A stretch of 64,000 bases of DNA, taken from NCBI GenBank assembly GCA_004556925.1, contig SFFI01000013.1:1-64000 (forward strand), written 5' to 3'. This document shows positions 15,194 through 24,963 of this stretch, in pieces. Both the position numbers and the translations under genes were made by a program. Every line of letters starts with the position of its first letter. Position 1 is the stretch's first letter. The notes below the pieces were generated by a model that was not told where the DNA came from, ran no database searches, and was given only the letters and a program-made list of their open reading frames with translations. This DNA comes from Clostridiales bacterium (GTDB lineage Bacteria > Bacillota > Clostridia > Saccharofermentanales > DTU023).

Positions 15194-16525
15194 CTAGTCA
15201 AGATAATCCTTAAGCTTACGGCTACGGTTAGGGTGACGCAATTTCCGTAAAGCCTTGGCCTCTATTTGACGGATGCGCTCACGTGTCACATTAAACTCCC
15301 GGCCCACTTCCTCCAAGGTGCGGGTGCGTCCATCTTCTAGGCCAAAGCGCAGTTTCAGAACCTCTTCTTCTCTTGGGGTGAGTTCTTTTAAGACCTCGAA
15401 AAGCTGTTCGCGCAAGAGGGTATAAGAAGCTTGTTCCGCAGGAGATTGAGCATCCTCATCTTCAATAAAATCCCCCAATTGGCTGTCTTCCTCCTCACCA
15501 ATAGGCTTTTCTAGAGAGACCGGGATCTGGGAAATCTTTTGGATTTCCCGCACGCGGTCAACCGTTATACCCATGCGTTCTGCTATCTCTTCGGGTTCAG
15601 GCTCCCGCCCCAATTCTTGCAAGAGTTGTCTTTGGTGGCGGACCAGCTTATTAATAGTTTCAACCATATGGACTGGGATCCGAATGGTCCGCGCCTGGTC
15701 TGCGATTGACCGGGTGATGGCTTGGCGAATCCACCAGGTAGCATAGGTGGAAAACTTAAAGCCCTTATGGTAGTCAAATTTATCAACTGCCTTAATCAAA
15801 CCCAGGTTACCCTCTTGAATTAAGTCCAGAAATTGCAGCCCCCTACCCGTATAGCGTTTAGCGATAGAGACGACCAAGCGTAAGTTGGCCTCTGTTAAAT
15901 GCTGCTTGGCCTCCTCATCACCCGCAGACATTCGGGCGGCCAGCTCGCGTTCCTCCTCCGCAGTTAAGAGATCGACCTTACCAATTTCTTTCAGATACAT
16001 CCGTACCGGGTCATCAACCATAATGATGTCATCTACGGTCTGCCTCTTGGGCAGGTCGCCAGTGCTGTCGTCATCTTCTAAAACCGTAATGCCGGACTTT
16101 TCCAGGCCGTCAATCACATCATCCAAAAGCTCCTCATCCAAATTGAGGTCTTCAAAATAGTCTAAAACTTCCTGCTGAGCAATTTGTTTGTTGTGCTTTT
16201 TGGCCCGAGAAACTAACACATCCATGACCTGCTTAGCCGAGGCTTTATTAGCAGTTTGGTCCTCTAGGCTGAGTAATTCGTCATCGTCATCCTCTTCTTT
16301 GGCTTCATCCAAGGAAGAGTCTAGGCCCTTGAACTCATCGCGATTACGTTTAGGTCTTTTCTTAACAGGGGGAATATAAATATCCACACCTGCCATATTC
16401 ACTTTTTCTCTTATTTGATCATCTGCGTCGTCCTTGACCGCTTTGTTCTCTACGGCAAGGGCAGATTCTGCTGCTGGATCCAGCTTATTAACCTGTTGGT
16501 CTGGGTCGGATTTCTTATTGGTCAT
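15194..16525 (-). CDS. rpoD: RNA polymerase primary sigma factor SigA/RpoD
   Basis: The housekeeping sigma factor directing RNA polymerase to -35/-10 promoters. An acidic, low-complexity N-terminus of about 95 residues and region 1.1 precede regions 1.2 to 4.2: VRMYLKEIGK, LDLIQEGNLGLIKAVDKF, FKFSTYATWWIRQAI, EEDSQLGDFIED and the helix-turn-helix TLEEVGREFNVTRERIRQIE. The start is set at ATG 16525, 6 nt after GAGG; an in-frame ATG at 16537 lacks such a site. The first 11 bp overlap dnaG, so the two are translationally coupled. The length of 443 aa is normal. Confidence 0.97.
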   Translation of the reverse strand: MTNKKSDPDQQVNKLDPAAESALAVENKAVKDDADDQIREKVNMAGVDIYIPPVKKRPKRNRDEFKGLDSSLDEAKEEDDDDELLSLEDQTANKASAKQVMDVLVSRAKKHNKQIAQQEVLDYFEDLNLDEELLDDVIDGLEKSGITVLEDDDSTGDLPKRQTVDDIIMVDDPVRMYLKEIGKVDLLTAEEERELAARMSAGDEEAKQHLTEANLRLVVSIAKRYTGRGLQFLDLIQEGNLGLIKAVDKFDYHKGFKFSTYATWWIRQAITRSIADQARTIRIPVHMVETINKLVRHQRQLLQELGREPEPEEIAERMGITVDRVREIQKISQIPVSLEKPIGEEEDSQLGDFIEDEDAQSPAEQASYTLLREQLFEVLKELTPREEEVLKLRFGLEDGRTRTLEEVGREFNVTRERIRQIEAKALRKLRHPNRSRKLKDYLD

Positions 16526-18323
16526 GCTGTACCTCATTTCTTAATTTGCTCAGTGCTAGGTTAAGGTCATTTAATCGATTTAAGGCCGCTTGTTGGCTGG
16601 CTAGGTCATCTGCTCTTTCAATCTCTTGAATGGCCGCCTCTCTTTGTTCATTCAGGCGGTCAAGCCTTAAGAGGCGCAAGGCCTCCAGGGCATAGTCTTC
16701 TCTAGCGCGTAGTTTTGATTTGGTCAGGCGAGAAAAATAAGGCAAAATACTGCGCGAGAGATTTTCACCCGCGCCTGCCTGGTCTAAGAGGCCCAAAAAC
16801 TCTGGCATGGTCAGCTTGCCCTCTTCTGCCAAGGCTAAGGCCTTGACCATTACCTCCTGCATACCCGATGGGAAATCCTGGGGCGCAGCCTGAAGTTCCG
16901 GCTTACTGATCAGACTATTATCTTCTATCAAGGCATTCAAATAGGTCAAACTGGCTTGATCAAATTCGAAATCTACCCGCTGCAAATTTGTTTCAGGATT
17001 AAAGCTAGGGCTAGGCATGGAGCTTGCTTCCTTAACCCGTTTCTTATCGATAACCTGCAGAATACTGGCTGGAGAAACCGAAATTTCCCGAGCCAATTTA
17101 TCTGCATAAAGCTCACGCACCACAGGGCTTGACTCTTGAGCCAGAAGATCTGTTATCGCTTCCTGATAAGCAAGAATATCTAAACTGCCCAGGTCAGTCG
17201 AGGCTGCTTGTCTGGACAAATAGATACGGTAGTCTAAGGCAGGAAGGGCCTGGTTCAATAAGCCTTGGAAGCGCTCCTTGCCATTTGCATGGATAAATTC
17301 ATCAGGGTCTTGGCCATTGGGCATAACCAGAACCCTACAATCCACCTGCTCTCTGGAAAGCAAGTCCAGGGCTTTGAGGGCAGCATTGCGGCCAGCGCCA
17401 TCCGCATCATAAGCAAGAATTACCTGCCTGGTGTATTGGCTTAATAGCCTAGCTTGACTAGAAGTGAGCGCCGTACCCAGGCCAGCGACCGCGTTGGTAA
17501 AGCCCGCTTCGTGTAGGGCAATAGTATCCATATAGCCTTCTGTGAGAATCAGAAAGTCACGGCTATCCTTTCGCGCAAAGTTCAGGGCGTATAGATACTT
17601 CCCCTTATTATAAATGCGGGAATCAGGAGAATTAATATATTTAGCTTCTCCCTGGCCCATGATGCGACCGCCGAAGGCACGTAAACGTCCAAGGTGGTCA
17701 AAGACCGGAAAAATGACACGATCTCGAAAGAAGTCATAATAAGTCCCCTTACTTGACTTGCGGGTCAAGCCCAAATCCAGCAAGATTTTTTCCGGATAAG
17801 TCTTCAGTAAGTTTGAGGTCAGCGCATCCCAAGAATCGGGCGCATAGCCAATGCCGAAGCTGGTCAGGATGGCAGGGCTTAACCTGCGTTTGACCTGCAT
17901 GTAGTTTTCAGCGGTTCTGCCTTGGGGCGACTTGTAACTATGGTAGAAAAAACGGGCGGCATCGAGAAGGCAGGCCTGCATTTGTTTGTATTCTGCCTGT
18001 TTTTTACGCGCCTCTGGTGCATCATCTAGCTGAAGTTCAATCCCCACACGTTTGGCAAGAAAGGCTACCGCATCAGGAAAGCTAAGATTTTCTATCATTT
18101 GGATAAACTTAATAACATTGCCACCCGCGTGGCAACCAAAGCAATAGAAAAACTGCTTGCTGGTATTGACGGAGAAAGAGGGCGTTTTTTCACCATGAAA
18201 GGGGCAAAGGCCAAAAAGATTTTGTCCTCCTTTGCGTTCCAAGCGGACATAATCCCCTACCACCGCCTCAATACTGTTGCGGGCAATAACTTCATCAATA
18301 ATATTTTGGGGAATAAAAGCCAA
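16515..18323 (-). CDS. dnaG: DNA primase DnaG
   Basis: Synthesises RNA primers for replication. It has an N-terminal CHC2 zinc finger (CPFHGEKTPSFSV then FYCFGCHAGG), a TOPRIM domain with the acidic catalytic motif (LTEGYMDTIAL, about residue 262, and AYDADGAG) and a C-terminal helicase-binding region. The start codon is TTG, with AAGGA 9 nt before it. The length of 602 aa is typical. A weak promoter may lie in the 63 nt upstream, after the yajC terminator. It heads the dnaG-rpoD-trmK block. Confidence 0.97.
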   Translation of the reverse strand: MAFIPQNIIDEVIARNSIEAVVGDYVRLERKGGQNLFGLCPFHGEKTPSFSVNTSKQFFYCFGCHAGGNVIKFIQMIENLSFPDAVAFLAKRVGIELQLDDAPEARKKQAEYKQMQACLLDAARFFYHSYKSPQGRTAENYMQVKRRLSPAILTSFGIGYAPDSWDALTSNLLKTYPEKILLDLGLTRKSSKGTYYDFFRDRVIFPVFDHLGRLRAFGGRIMGQGEAKYINSPDSRIYNKGKYLYALNFARKDSRDFLILTEGYMDTIALHEAGFTNAVAGLGTALTSSQARLLSQYTRQVILAYDADGAGRNAALKALDLLSREQVDCRVLVMPNGQDPDEFIHANGKERFQGLLNQALPALDYRIYLSRQAASTDLGSLDILAYQEAITDLLAQESSPVVRELYADKLAREISVSPASILQVIDKKRVKEASSMPSPSFNPETNLQRVDFEFDQASLTYLNALIEDNSLISKPELQAAPQDFPSGMQEVMVKALALAEEGKLTMPEFLGLLDQAGAGENLSRSILPYFSRLTKSKLRAREDYALEALRLLRLDRLNEQREAAIQEIERADDLASQQAALNRLNDLNLALSKLRNEVQHDQ

Positions 18324-18385
18324 TCCCAGTTATCCTTCTTTCCGTACTACACTCTATACTACGTAAACTTTTCCGCAATCCCCCT

Positions 18386-18422
18386 AAAAGAAAACTGCCT
18401 CAGATCCTAGAATCCAAGGCAG
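18386..18422 (-). terminator. Rho-independent terminator downstream of yajC
   Basis: On the minus strand CTGCCT and AGGCAG close a stem that continues through GAT/ATC, and the tail TTTTCTTTT follows. It separates the yajC transcript from dnaG. Confidence 0.75.
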
Positions 18423-18456
18423 CTGCAGAAAGCTCATTAAAGAAGAAATCTGCAAA

Positions 18457-18903
18457 TTAATCTTCTTGATCGTCCTTGCCTTTTAACTTGTCCATAAAGG
18501 AGTGTTTCTTAGGCTTATCATCTGCCGCCTTAGCCTTCGCCTCAGCTTCTACTTTACGCTGTTGGGCTTCTGCCTTGGCAGCTGGACTCATCACATGCGC
18601 GATAGCAGACTTTTTGAAGGTCATGAGGGTATTCTGCACACTGGTAGAAACCGTGACTTCATCATCTTGTATGTTAAAGATACGACCTGTAATACCGCCA
18701 ATGGTGACGACCTCATCCCCCACCTGCATGGCATTGATTTGCTTCCGCAGTTCTTCATCCTTCTTCTTTTGTGGACGAATGGTAATAAAGTACATCAAGG
18801 CGAAGACAATGATCAGGGGTAAAAACATGCCTAGCATGCTGCCACCAGGTGCGGCTTCAGTGCCTCCGGCTTGTTCTAAGACCATAAACTGTAATAATGT
18901 CAT
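18457..18903 (-). CDS. yajC: Preprotein translocase subunit YajC
   Basis: Small single-pass membrane protein that associates with SecDF in protein export. The 148-aa sequence has a short glycine-rich N-terminus, one hydrophobic helix (about 25-42), the invariant IRPQKKKDEE motif and the MQVGDEVVTIGGITG loop, followed by a charged Ala/Lys-rich tail of about 45 residues that is longer than average. GAGGAG lies 6 nt before the ATG. secD and secF are not in this window. The common tgt-yajC neighbourhood is kept, though a 157-bp gap with its own promoter separates them here. Confidence 0.93.
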   Translation of the reverse strand: MTLLQFMVLEQAGGTEAAPGGSMLGMFLPLIIVFALMYFITIRPQKKKDEELRKQINAMQVGDEVVTIGGITGRIFNIQDDEVTVSTSVQNTLMTFKKSAIAHVMSPAAKAEAQQRKVEAEAKAKAADDKPKKHSFMDKLKGKDDQED

Positions 18904-19000
18904 GAGTTTCTCCTCAACTATCTATTCGCTTACCTATTTACGAGAAAGTCTGAGCCGGGCACGCATTTAAGGCCCAAGACTAACTTCCATCAGCTTTACG

Positions 19001-19030
19001 ATGATAACACTTGTCGGCCTGCTTCAGCAA
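19001..19030 (-). promoter_or_regulatory. Candidate promoter of yajC
   Basis: On the minus strand a -35 box TTGCTG and a -10 box TATCAT are 18 bp apart in the gap between tgt and yajC. Confidence 0.4.
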
Positions 19031-19060
19031 TAGCCGGCCAGCAGAGCCTTGATCTAGGAC

Positions 19061-20197
19061 CTATTTGCCTGCCTTTTCTAAGGCCTGGTTCTCTTCCCTC
19101 TGCCGGTAAAAGGCCTTCCGGAAATCTCCATACCGGTCTGCTTCAATCGCTTGCCGAATTTCCTGAATCAAATGGAGCAAGTAGGCGACATTGTGATAGG
19201 AACAGAGGCGGAGGCCTAAGATTTCATTCGCCTTAATCAGGTGCCGGATATAGGCGCGGGTGTAGTTTTGGCAGACCATGCAGGAACAGGCCGGATCTAA
19301 GGGACGCCAGTCTTCTTGATAGACTGCATTCCGAACGGTGAGATTTCCGCGCGAGCTAATGACCGTACCATTCCTGCCCAGCCTGGTAGGCCAAACACAG
19401 TCGAACATATCTATGCCCCGGTAAACTCCCTCAATCAAATCTTCAGGCGTTCCAACCCCCATGAGGTAGCGGGGCTTATCTTGAGGCAGGTAAGGCTCAA
19501 TATCAGAAAGGATGTCATACATGACGGCATTTTCCTCACCCACAGATAGGCCGCCAATGCCGATACCAGGTAGGTCATAGAATTTAGTCGCCATAACGGA
19601 CTTGCGGCGTAGGTCTTTGTACATACCACCCTGCACAATGCCAAAGAGGGCCTGGTCTTCCGCATAATTCCAGACATCAATGCAGCGTTCCAGCCAGCGG
19701 ATCGTTCGCTCCGAGGAGGCTTTGGTATAAGCATAGTCCGAAGGATAAGGGATACACTCATCCAACTGCATCATAATATCTGAACCCAACTTTTGCTGGA
19801 TATGGATAGAGCTTTCAGGCTGCATAAAGTGCCGAGATCCATCAATATGAGATTTGAAATGGACCCCTTCTTCCGTGATTTTTCGATTGTCTGCCAGGCT
19901 AAAGACTTGAAAGCCTCCCGAATCTGTGAGAATGGGATGGGGCCAGTTCATAAATTGGTGTAGGCCGCCCGCTCTGGCAATGAGGTCAGGACCAGGCCGC
20001 ATCCAGAGATGGTAGGTGTTCCCTAAAATAATCTCTGCCCCTACATCTTCTAATTCTTGAGACGTAAAGGTTTTGACGGAGGCCTGGGTGCCCACAGGCA
20101 TAAAAATAGGCGTCTGGACCTCACCATGGCAGGTCACAAAGCGGCCGCGCCGGGCGGCAGAATCTGTTGATTGATGGGTTAACTTAAATTCAAACAT
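19061..20197 (-). CDS. tgt: Queuine tRNA-ribosyltransferase Tgt
   Basis: Exchanges guanine-34 of GUN-anticodon tRNAs for preQ1. The 378-aa TIM-barrel enzyme shows the substrate Asp (LTDSGGFQVFSL), the GGLSVGE segment, the nucleophile region (GIDMFDCVWPTRLGRNG) and the zinc site (CSCMVCQNYTRAYIRHL). It begins 6 nt after the queA stop with no strong ribosome binding site, so it probably relies on coupling to queA. With queA it makes epoxyqueuosine tRNA. De novo preQ1 genes are not seen in the window. Confidence 0.97.
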   Translation of the reverse strand: MFEFKLTHQSTDSAARRGRFVTCHGEVQTPIFMPVGTQASVKTFTSQELEDVGAEIILGNTYHLWMRPGPDLIARAGGLHQFMNWPHPILTDSGGFQVFSLADNRKITEEGVHFKSHIDGSRHFMQPESSIHIQQKLGSDIMMQLDECIPYPSDYAYTKASSERTIRWLERCIDVWNYAEDQALFGIVQGGMYKDLRRKSVMATKFYDLPGIGIGGLSVGEENAVMYDILSDIEPYLPQDKPRYLMGVGTPEDLIEGVYRGIDMFDCVWPTRLGRNGTVISSRGNLTVRNAVYQEDWRPLDPACSCMVCQNYTRAYIRHLIKANEILGLRLCSYHNVAYLLHLIQEIRQAIEADRYGDFRKAFYRQREENQALEKAGK

Positions 20198-20203
20198 GGC
20201 AAA

Positions 20204-21277
20204 TTAAGAGAGTTCGGGCAAAATCAGCATACAGTCGCCCAAGCTATAAAAACGATAGCGTTCTTGTACGGCCTCCTGGTAAGCAGCCAGCATGGCCTCT
20301 CGACCATAGAAGGCGGAAACCAGCATCAGCAGGCTAGACTCGGGTAGGTGAAAATTCGTGAGCAGCCCATCCATGATCTTAAACTGGTAACCAGGATAAA
20401 TGTAAAGGTCCGTCTCCCCTACGGCTGGCTTGATCAAGCCAGTTTGCGGATCCGCTAAACTTTCCACCGTCCGGCAAGAGGTAGTCCCCACACAAATAAT
20501 CCGCCCACCCGCTTTTTTCCGAGTGTTGATGAGGTCAGCAGTTTCTGTGCTCACTTCATAAACTTCGGAGTGCATCTGATGGTCTAAAATATGGTCTTCC
20601 TTCACCGGACGGAAGGTTCCGATACCCACGTGCAGGTAAACGCCTGCAATGGCTGTGCCCTTGGCTTGTATGGCAGCCAAAAGGTCCTGGGTAAAATGCA
20701 AGCCAGCTGTTGGCGCCGCCACTGACCCATCCCGGTTTGCGTAAACGGTTTGATAGCGGTCAGGATCTTCGAGCTTGTGGTGGATATAAGGCGGTAAGGG
20801 CATTTCTCCCAGTTGAGAAAGCACTTCTTCCCAAATTCCTTCGTACGCGAAGGTTAAAAGGCGGGAACCATCTTCCTCAATGCCTACGACCTCTGCTTCC
20901 AGCAAATCTGGGGCAAAAACGATAGTGTGTCCCAGCTTAAGCTTGCGGCCCGGTTTGGCCAAACACCGCCAGGTTTTTTCTGCCAACTGGCGGATTAAGA
21001 GGACCTCAATGAGAGTTTCCTGGCCAGGAACCTTCCCATGGAGGCGGGCGGGAATGACACGCGACTTATTGATGACCAGGCAATCTTCTGGCTTCAGATA
21101 ATCCATGATGTCCCAGATATGCTGGTGGATAGGCATGTGATGGTCTTGAAGAACCATCATGCGAGATTGATCACGCTTTTCCAGAGGATCTTGCGCAATC
21201 AAGTCCTCCGGCAGGTCGTAATCATAGGCCTGGAGAAGGAGGTCTTTGGGGGTCGTTACTAAAGCTTTAGGTGGCAT
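20204..21277 (-). CDS. queA: S-adenosylmethionine:tRNA ribosyltransferase-isomerase QueA
   Basis: Transfers ribose from SAM to preQ1-tRNA to give epoxyqueuosine. The 357-aa sequence has the family hallmarks DYDLPEDLIAQDPLEKRDQSR, LVINKSRVIPARL, AAPTAGLHFT, GVYLHVGIGTFRPV and TNFHLPESSLLML. The gene is directly upstream of tgt (6-nt gap). Its ribosome binding site is weak (AGAAGAAG, about 9 nt before ATG). Confidence 0.97.
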   Translation of the reverse strand: MPPKALVTTPKDLLLQAYDYDLPEDLIAQDPLEKRDQSRMMVLQDHHMPIHQHIWDIMDYLKPEDCLVINKSRVIPARLHGKVPGQETLIEVLLIRQLAEKTWRCLAKPGRKLKLGHTIVFAPDLLEAEVVGIEEDGSRLLTFAYEGIWEEVLSQLGEMPLPPYIHHKLEDPDRYQTVYANRDGSVAAPTAGLHFTQDLLAAIQAKGTAIAGVYLHVGIGTFRPVKEDHILDHQMHSEVYEVSTETADLINTRKKAGGRIICVGTTSCRTVESLADPQTGLIKPAVGETDLYIYPGYQFKIMDGLLTNFHLPESSLLMLVSAFYGREAMLAAYQEAVQERYRFYSLGDCMLILPELS

Positions 21278-21312
21278 CTATTATCACTTCTTCTATCTAT
21301 TTTCTGTATGCA

Positions 21313-22692
21313 TTATAGTCCATGTGCTTCCACGAGTGCTTGAATCGCCTCATCACTAAATCCCAAGTGCTCTAAGGAGCGAAGGCTGTAATAGCTTCTG
21401 CGCAAGGCCCGGCCCCGGCCCTTCAGCTTATATTTTTTGCGAAAATATTTCATTTCCGAACCCTCTAAGCCTCGCAAGAGCGAAAAGTTCGCCTTCATGG
21501 GTTGAAAGTTTTTGCTCTCAGCCTGCGAGACATAGGCGGCGAGGCCCCCTAAAATAGTCTCTCTTCCGGCAAGTTTGAGAATTTCTGTCTCCTGCCCCAG
21601 ATCCTGGGCTAAGGCCAGAGCCGCAACCAGGCCAGATGCAGTCGACTCTAGATAACCTTCTACCCCCGTCATTTGTCCTGCAAAAAACCGTTGAGGCAGG
21701 GTCTTACTGCGGTAGAAGTCTGTGAGCAGACTAGGAGAATTGAGAAAGGAATTGCGGTGCATGACCCCATACCTAGCAAATCTAGCCTGGCCAAGTCCCG
21801 GAATCAAGTGGAAGACCCGGTCCTGCTCAGGAAACTTTAAGCGTGTTTGAAAACCCACCATATTCCAAAGGTCCTGCGCAAAGTTATCCTGGCGAAGCTG
21901 AACAACCGCATACGCTTCTTGCCCTGTGCGGGGGTCGGCCAAACCTACCGGCTTCAGCGGACCAAAGCGCAGCGTATCATAGCCGTCCCGCGCTAATTCT
22001 TCAACGGGCTTGCAACCTTCAAAAAGAAGGCTCCGTTCAAAACCAGAAAGTTCAGCCCGGTCTGCTTCGACCAGGGCTTCATAAAAAGCTCGGTACTGGC
22101 TTTCATCTAAGGGGCAGTTCAGATAGTCCCCTCCGTCTTCTTCGTACCGGTTGCCCCTATACGCAACCTCCAAATCAATAGAGTCATACTCAACAAGCGG
22201 AGCTGCCGCGTCGAAGAAGTACAGATTGTCCTGACCTGTAAAGTCCTGGATAGATTCAAAGAGACCGCCAGCGGTCAGGGGGCCGGTGGCAATAATCTGG
22301 TAGCCTTGCTTTAAGTCCTCTAAACGATGTACTTGGGCTTGCACAAGATTTATGAGGGGCTCTGCCTGGAGTTTCTCCGTAATATACCGGGGAAAGGCTT
22401 CGCGGTCGACAGCCAGGGCATTTCCAGCTGGTAGCCGGCAGGCCAGTGCGGCCTCCATGATAAGAGAAGAAAAATGTTGTAGCTCCAGCTTCAACAAGCC
22501 GCTGGCCGTGGTCAGTTTTTCGGACCGCAACGAATTGGAACAGACAAGCTCGCCAAAAAAACTTTGTTCATGTGCAGGCCCTAGGGTCTCCGGCTTCATA
22601 TCAATCAGGTCTACCGCAAACCCATGCCGAGCTAGCTGCCAGGCAGCTTCCGACCCTGCAAGGCCCGCTCCTAAGACACAAATATCTGCCAT
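21313..22692 (-). CDS. trmFO: Methylenetetrahydrofolate-tRNA-(uracil-5-)-methyltransferase TrmFO
   Basis: Folate- and FAD-dependent enzyme forming m5U54 in the T-loop of tRNA. It has an N-terminal FAD-binding GAGLAGSEAAW motif, the conserved FFGELVCSNSLRSE stretch with the catalytic Cys region, and the GQMTGVEGYLESTASGL segment of GidA-like proteins. The length of 459 aa is slightly longer than usual at the C-terminus. GGGAG lies 4 nt before the ATG. It follows topA by 21 nt, and the topA-trmFO order is common in Bacillota. Confidence 0.95.
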   Translation of the reverse strand: MADICVLGAGLAGSEAAWQLARHGFAVDLIDMKPETLGPAHEQSFFGELVCSNSLRSEKLTTASGLLKLELQHFSSLIMEAALACRLPAGNALAVDREAFPRYITEKLQAEPLINLVQAQVHRLEDLKQGYQIIATGPLTAGGLFESIQDFTGQDNLYFFDAAAPLVEYDSIDLEVAYRGNRYEEDGGDYLNCPLDESQYRAFYEALVEADRAELSGFERSLLFEGCKPVEELARDGYDTLRFGPLKPVGLADPRTGQEAYAVVQLRQDNFAQDLWNMVGFQTRLKFPEQDRVFHLIPGLGQARFARYGVMHRNSFLNSPSLLTDFYRSKTLPQRFFAGQMTGVEGYLESTASGLVAALALAQDLGQETEILKLAGRETILGGLAAYVSQAESKNFQPMKANFSLLRGLEGSEMKYFRKKYKLKGRGRALRRSYYSLRSLEHLGFSDEAIQALVEAHGL

Positions 22693-22713
22693 CTTACTCC
22701 CTTATGTATTTGC

Positions 22714-24894
22714 TTATTGATCCGCTTCTGCTTGAGCAGAATCCTGCTTTTTATCCGTCTTCGTTTTTGCTTTGCGGGATTTATATTGTCCGTTTGGGCA
22801 GTCTTTATTAGAGCACAGCTTGTACTTTCTGCCCCGGTAGCGTTTTTCTACCATATATGAACCACAAAGCCCACATTTCTCTTCCAGGGGCAAATCCCAA
22901 GAAATGAAGGGACACTCGGGGTCAGCGCCTTTTTTATCGCATACATAGAAGGTGGCAGAGCGTTTGCGGGACTTCTTCACAAGCAAGCCAGAACCGCAAA
23001 GGGGACATTTACCAGGCGCTTTGACTTCTATATTTTCTGTGTAATCACAGTCAGGATAACGGTTGCAAGCAATAAACTCACCATAACGGCCATGCTTGAT
23101 GACCAGTTGACCTTGGCCACATTTGGGACAGGCACGGCCTGTCTCTTTATCTTTAAGGACTTTTTCTGTGATCGCTTCATCCGCCTGATCAATTTGCTTA
23201 TGGAAGGCGGGGTAAAACTCGTGCAGGAGCTCTACACCAGAGACTTCGCCAGACTCCACCAAGTCCAGCTTTTCCTCCATCTTGGCAGTGAACTGTGTAT
23301 CCACAATATTGGCGAAATTATCCTCCAGGAGTTCGGTAACAGCCTCGCCTAGTTGGGTAGGCTTTAGGTAGCGGTCTTCTTTTTCCACGTATTTACGATT
23401 GAGGATGGTAAAGATCGTCGGCGCATAGGTAGAGGGTCTGCCTACGCCTTCCTCCTCTAAGGCCTTAATCAAACTGGCCTCGGTATAGCGGGCAGGTGGC
23501 TTGGTAAATTTTTGTTCAGGCAGAAGTTTTACAAGGTCTAGGGGCTGGCCTTCTTCTAAGGGGGGCAGACTTTCCTTGTCGAGTTCCTCGCTATCTTCTG
23601 AGGATTTAGACGTGTTGCTTTCGTAGATTTTCATCCAGCCAGGAAAGAGCATGGTCTCACCCTTAACCCGGAACAACTTGTCCTCCCCGGCCAAAATATC
23701 ACAGGTAACGGTATCAAATACCGCAGCTGCCATTTGTGAGGCCATAAATTTATTCCAGATTAACCGGTAGAGCCGGTATTGTTCATTGCTTAAATCGGCC
23801 ACAATTTTATCCGGACTGAGTTCAAAGTGAATAGGCCGAATAGCCTCATGGGCATCTTGGGCAGATTTTTTATTTTTGAAATAGCGGGGCTTGTCTGGCA
23901 GATAATCTTTGCCATAGTTGTCCGCGATCAGCTGGCGAACCTCTTGAATGGCATCTGAATTCACACGCAAGGAGTCTGTACGGATATAAGTCACCAAGGA
24001 GGTCTGCCCCTGTCCGCTAATGGACACACCTTCATATAGCATTTGGGCCACCCGCATAGTACGGTTGGCGGAAAAACCTAAGGCTCTTGAGGCTTCCTGC
24101 TGGAGTGACGAGGTCGTAAAAGGTGGGTAGGATGCGCGCTTTGACTTGCGCTTTTTGACCGTCTGGACCTTATAATCGGCATGGTCAATTTCCCCTACTA
24201 AGCGTTTAACCTCATCTTCATTCTGAAGCTTAACGACCGATACCTTACCCTGCTTCAGCAAGCCATGGAAGCGGGCGCGAAAGGCCTCATCCTGTTTGGT
24301 CTTGAGCTGGGCATCCAGCCACCAGTATTCTTCCGGCACAAACGCCGTAATTTCACGTTCGCGGTCTACAATCATCCGCGTAGCCAGGGACTGCACCCGA
24401 CCCGCAGAAAGACCCTTCAGGACCTTTTTCCAAAGCAGAGGACTCAACTCATAGCCTACCAAACGGTCCAAAATACGGCGTGTCTGTTGGGCATTAACCA
24501 AATCCATATCAATAGGACGCGCATGCTGGAGCGCCTCAGTAACCGCTTTTTTGCTAATTTCATTGAAAGAAATTCGCAGATCGGATTGGGGGTCCAATTT
24601 GAGCGCCGTAGCTAAGTGCCAGGCGATGGCCTCCCCTTCTCTATCCGGGTCAGTCGCAAGCAGAACCAGGTCTGCCTTCTCTTTCTTTGTTCTCAGGTCT
24701 CGAATGACTGACTCTTTACCCGGCATGGTGATGTACCTCGGCTGGAAGTCATTATGAACATCCACCCCCAGGGTCGACTTGGGCAAATCACGGACATGGC
24801 CCACAGAGGCGGCCACATCATAGTCCTTGCCCAAATAGCGGCCAATCGTTTTGGCCTTGGCCGGAGATTCTACAATTACTAAAGTTTTTCCCAT
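22714..24894 (-). CDS. topA: DNA topoisomerase I TopA
   Basis: Type IA topoisomerase relaxing negative supercoils. The 726-aa protein has the TOPRIM domain (VIVESPAKAKTI, DPDREGEAIAWH), the active-site Tyr region (SLVTYIRTDS, about residue 300) and three C-terminal zinc-ribbon repeats: CPKCG...CNRYPDC, CPLCG...C and CGLCG...CSNKDC, ending in a Lys-rich tail. AAGGA lies 7 nt before the ATG. It sits downstream of dprA, a common arrangement (dprA-topA-trmFO). Confidence 0.97.
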   Translation of the reverse strand: MGKTLVIVESPAKAKTIGRYLGKDYDVAASVGHVRDLPKSTLGVDVHNDFQPRYITMPGKESVIRDLRTKKEKADLVLLATDPDREGEAIAWHLATALKLDPQSDLRISFNEISKKAVTEALQHARPIDMDLVNAQQTRRILDRLVGYELSPLLWKKVLKGLSAGRVQSLATRMIVDREREITAFVPEEYWWLDAQLKTKQDEAFRARFHGLLKQGKVSVVKLQNEDEVKRLVGEIDHADYKVQTVKKRKSKRASYPPFTTSSLQQEASRALGFSANRTMRVAQMLYEGVSISGQGQTSLVTYIRTDSLRVNSDAIQEVRQLIADNYGKDYLPDKPRYFKNKKSAQDAHEAIRPIHFELSPDKIVADLSNEQYRLYRLIWNKFMASQMAAAVFDTVTCDILAGEDKLFRVKGETMLFPGWMKIYESNTSKSSEDSEELDKESLPPLEEGQPLDLVKLLPEQKFTKPPARYTEASLIKALEEEGVGRPSTYAPTIFTILNRKYVEKEDRYLKPTQLGEAVTELLEDNFANIVDTQFTAKMEEKLDLVESGEVSGVELLHEFYPAFHKQIDQADEAITEKVLKDKETGRACPKCGQGQLVIKHGRYGEFIACNRYPDCDYTENIEVKAPGKCPLCGSGLLVKKSRKRSATFYVCDKKGADPECPFISWDLPLEEKCGLCGSYMVEKRYRGRKYKLCSNKDCPNGQYKSRKAKTKTDKKQDSAQAEADQ

Positions 24895-24963
24895 GCTATA
24901 TCCTTAATTATTCACTCAGCTGTCCTGGCTTGAATGCTAGTCGCTAGTCGGCTGAGAGCTTGC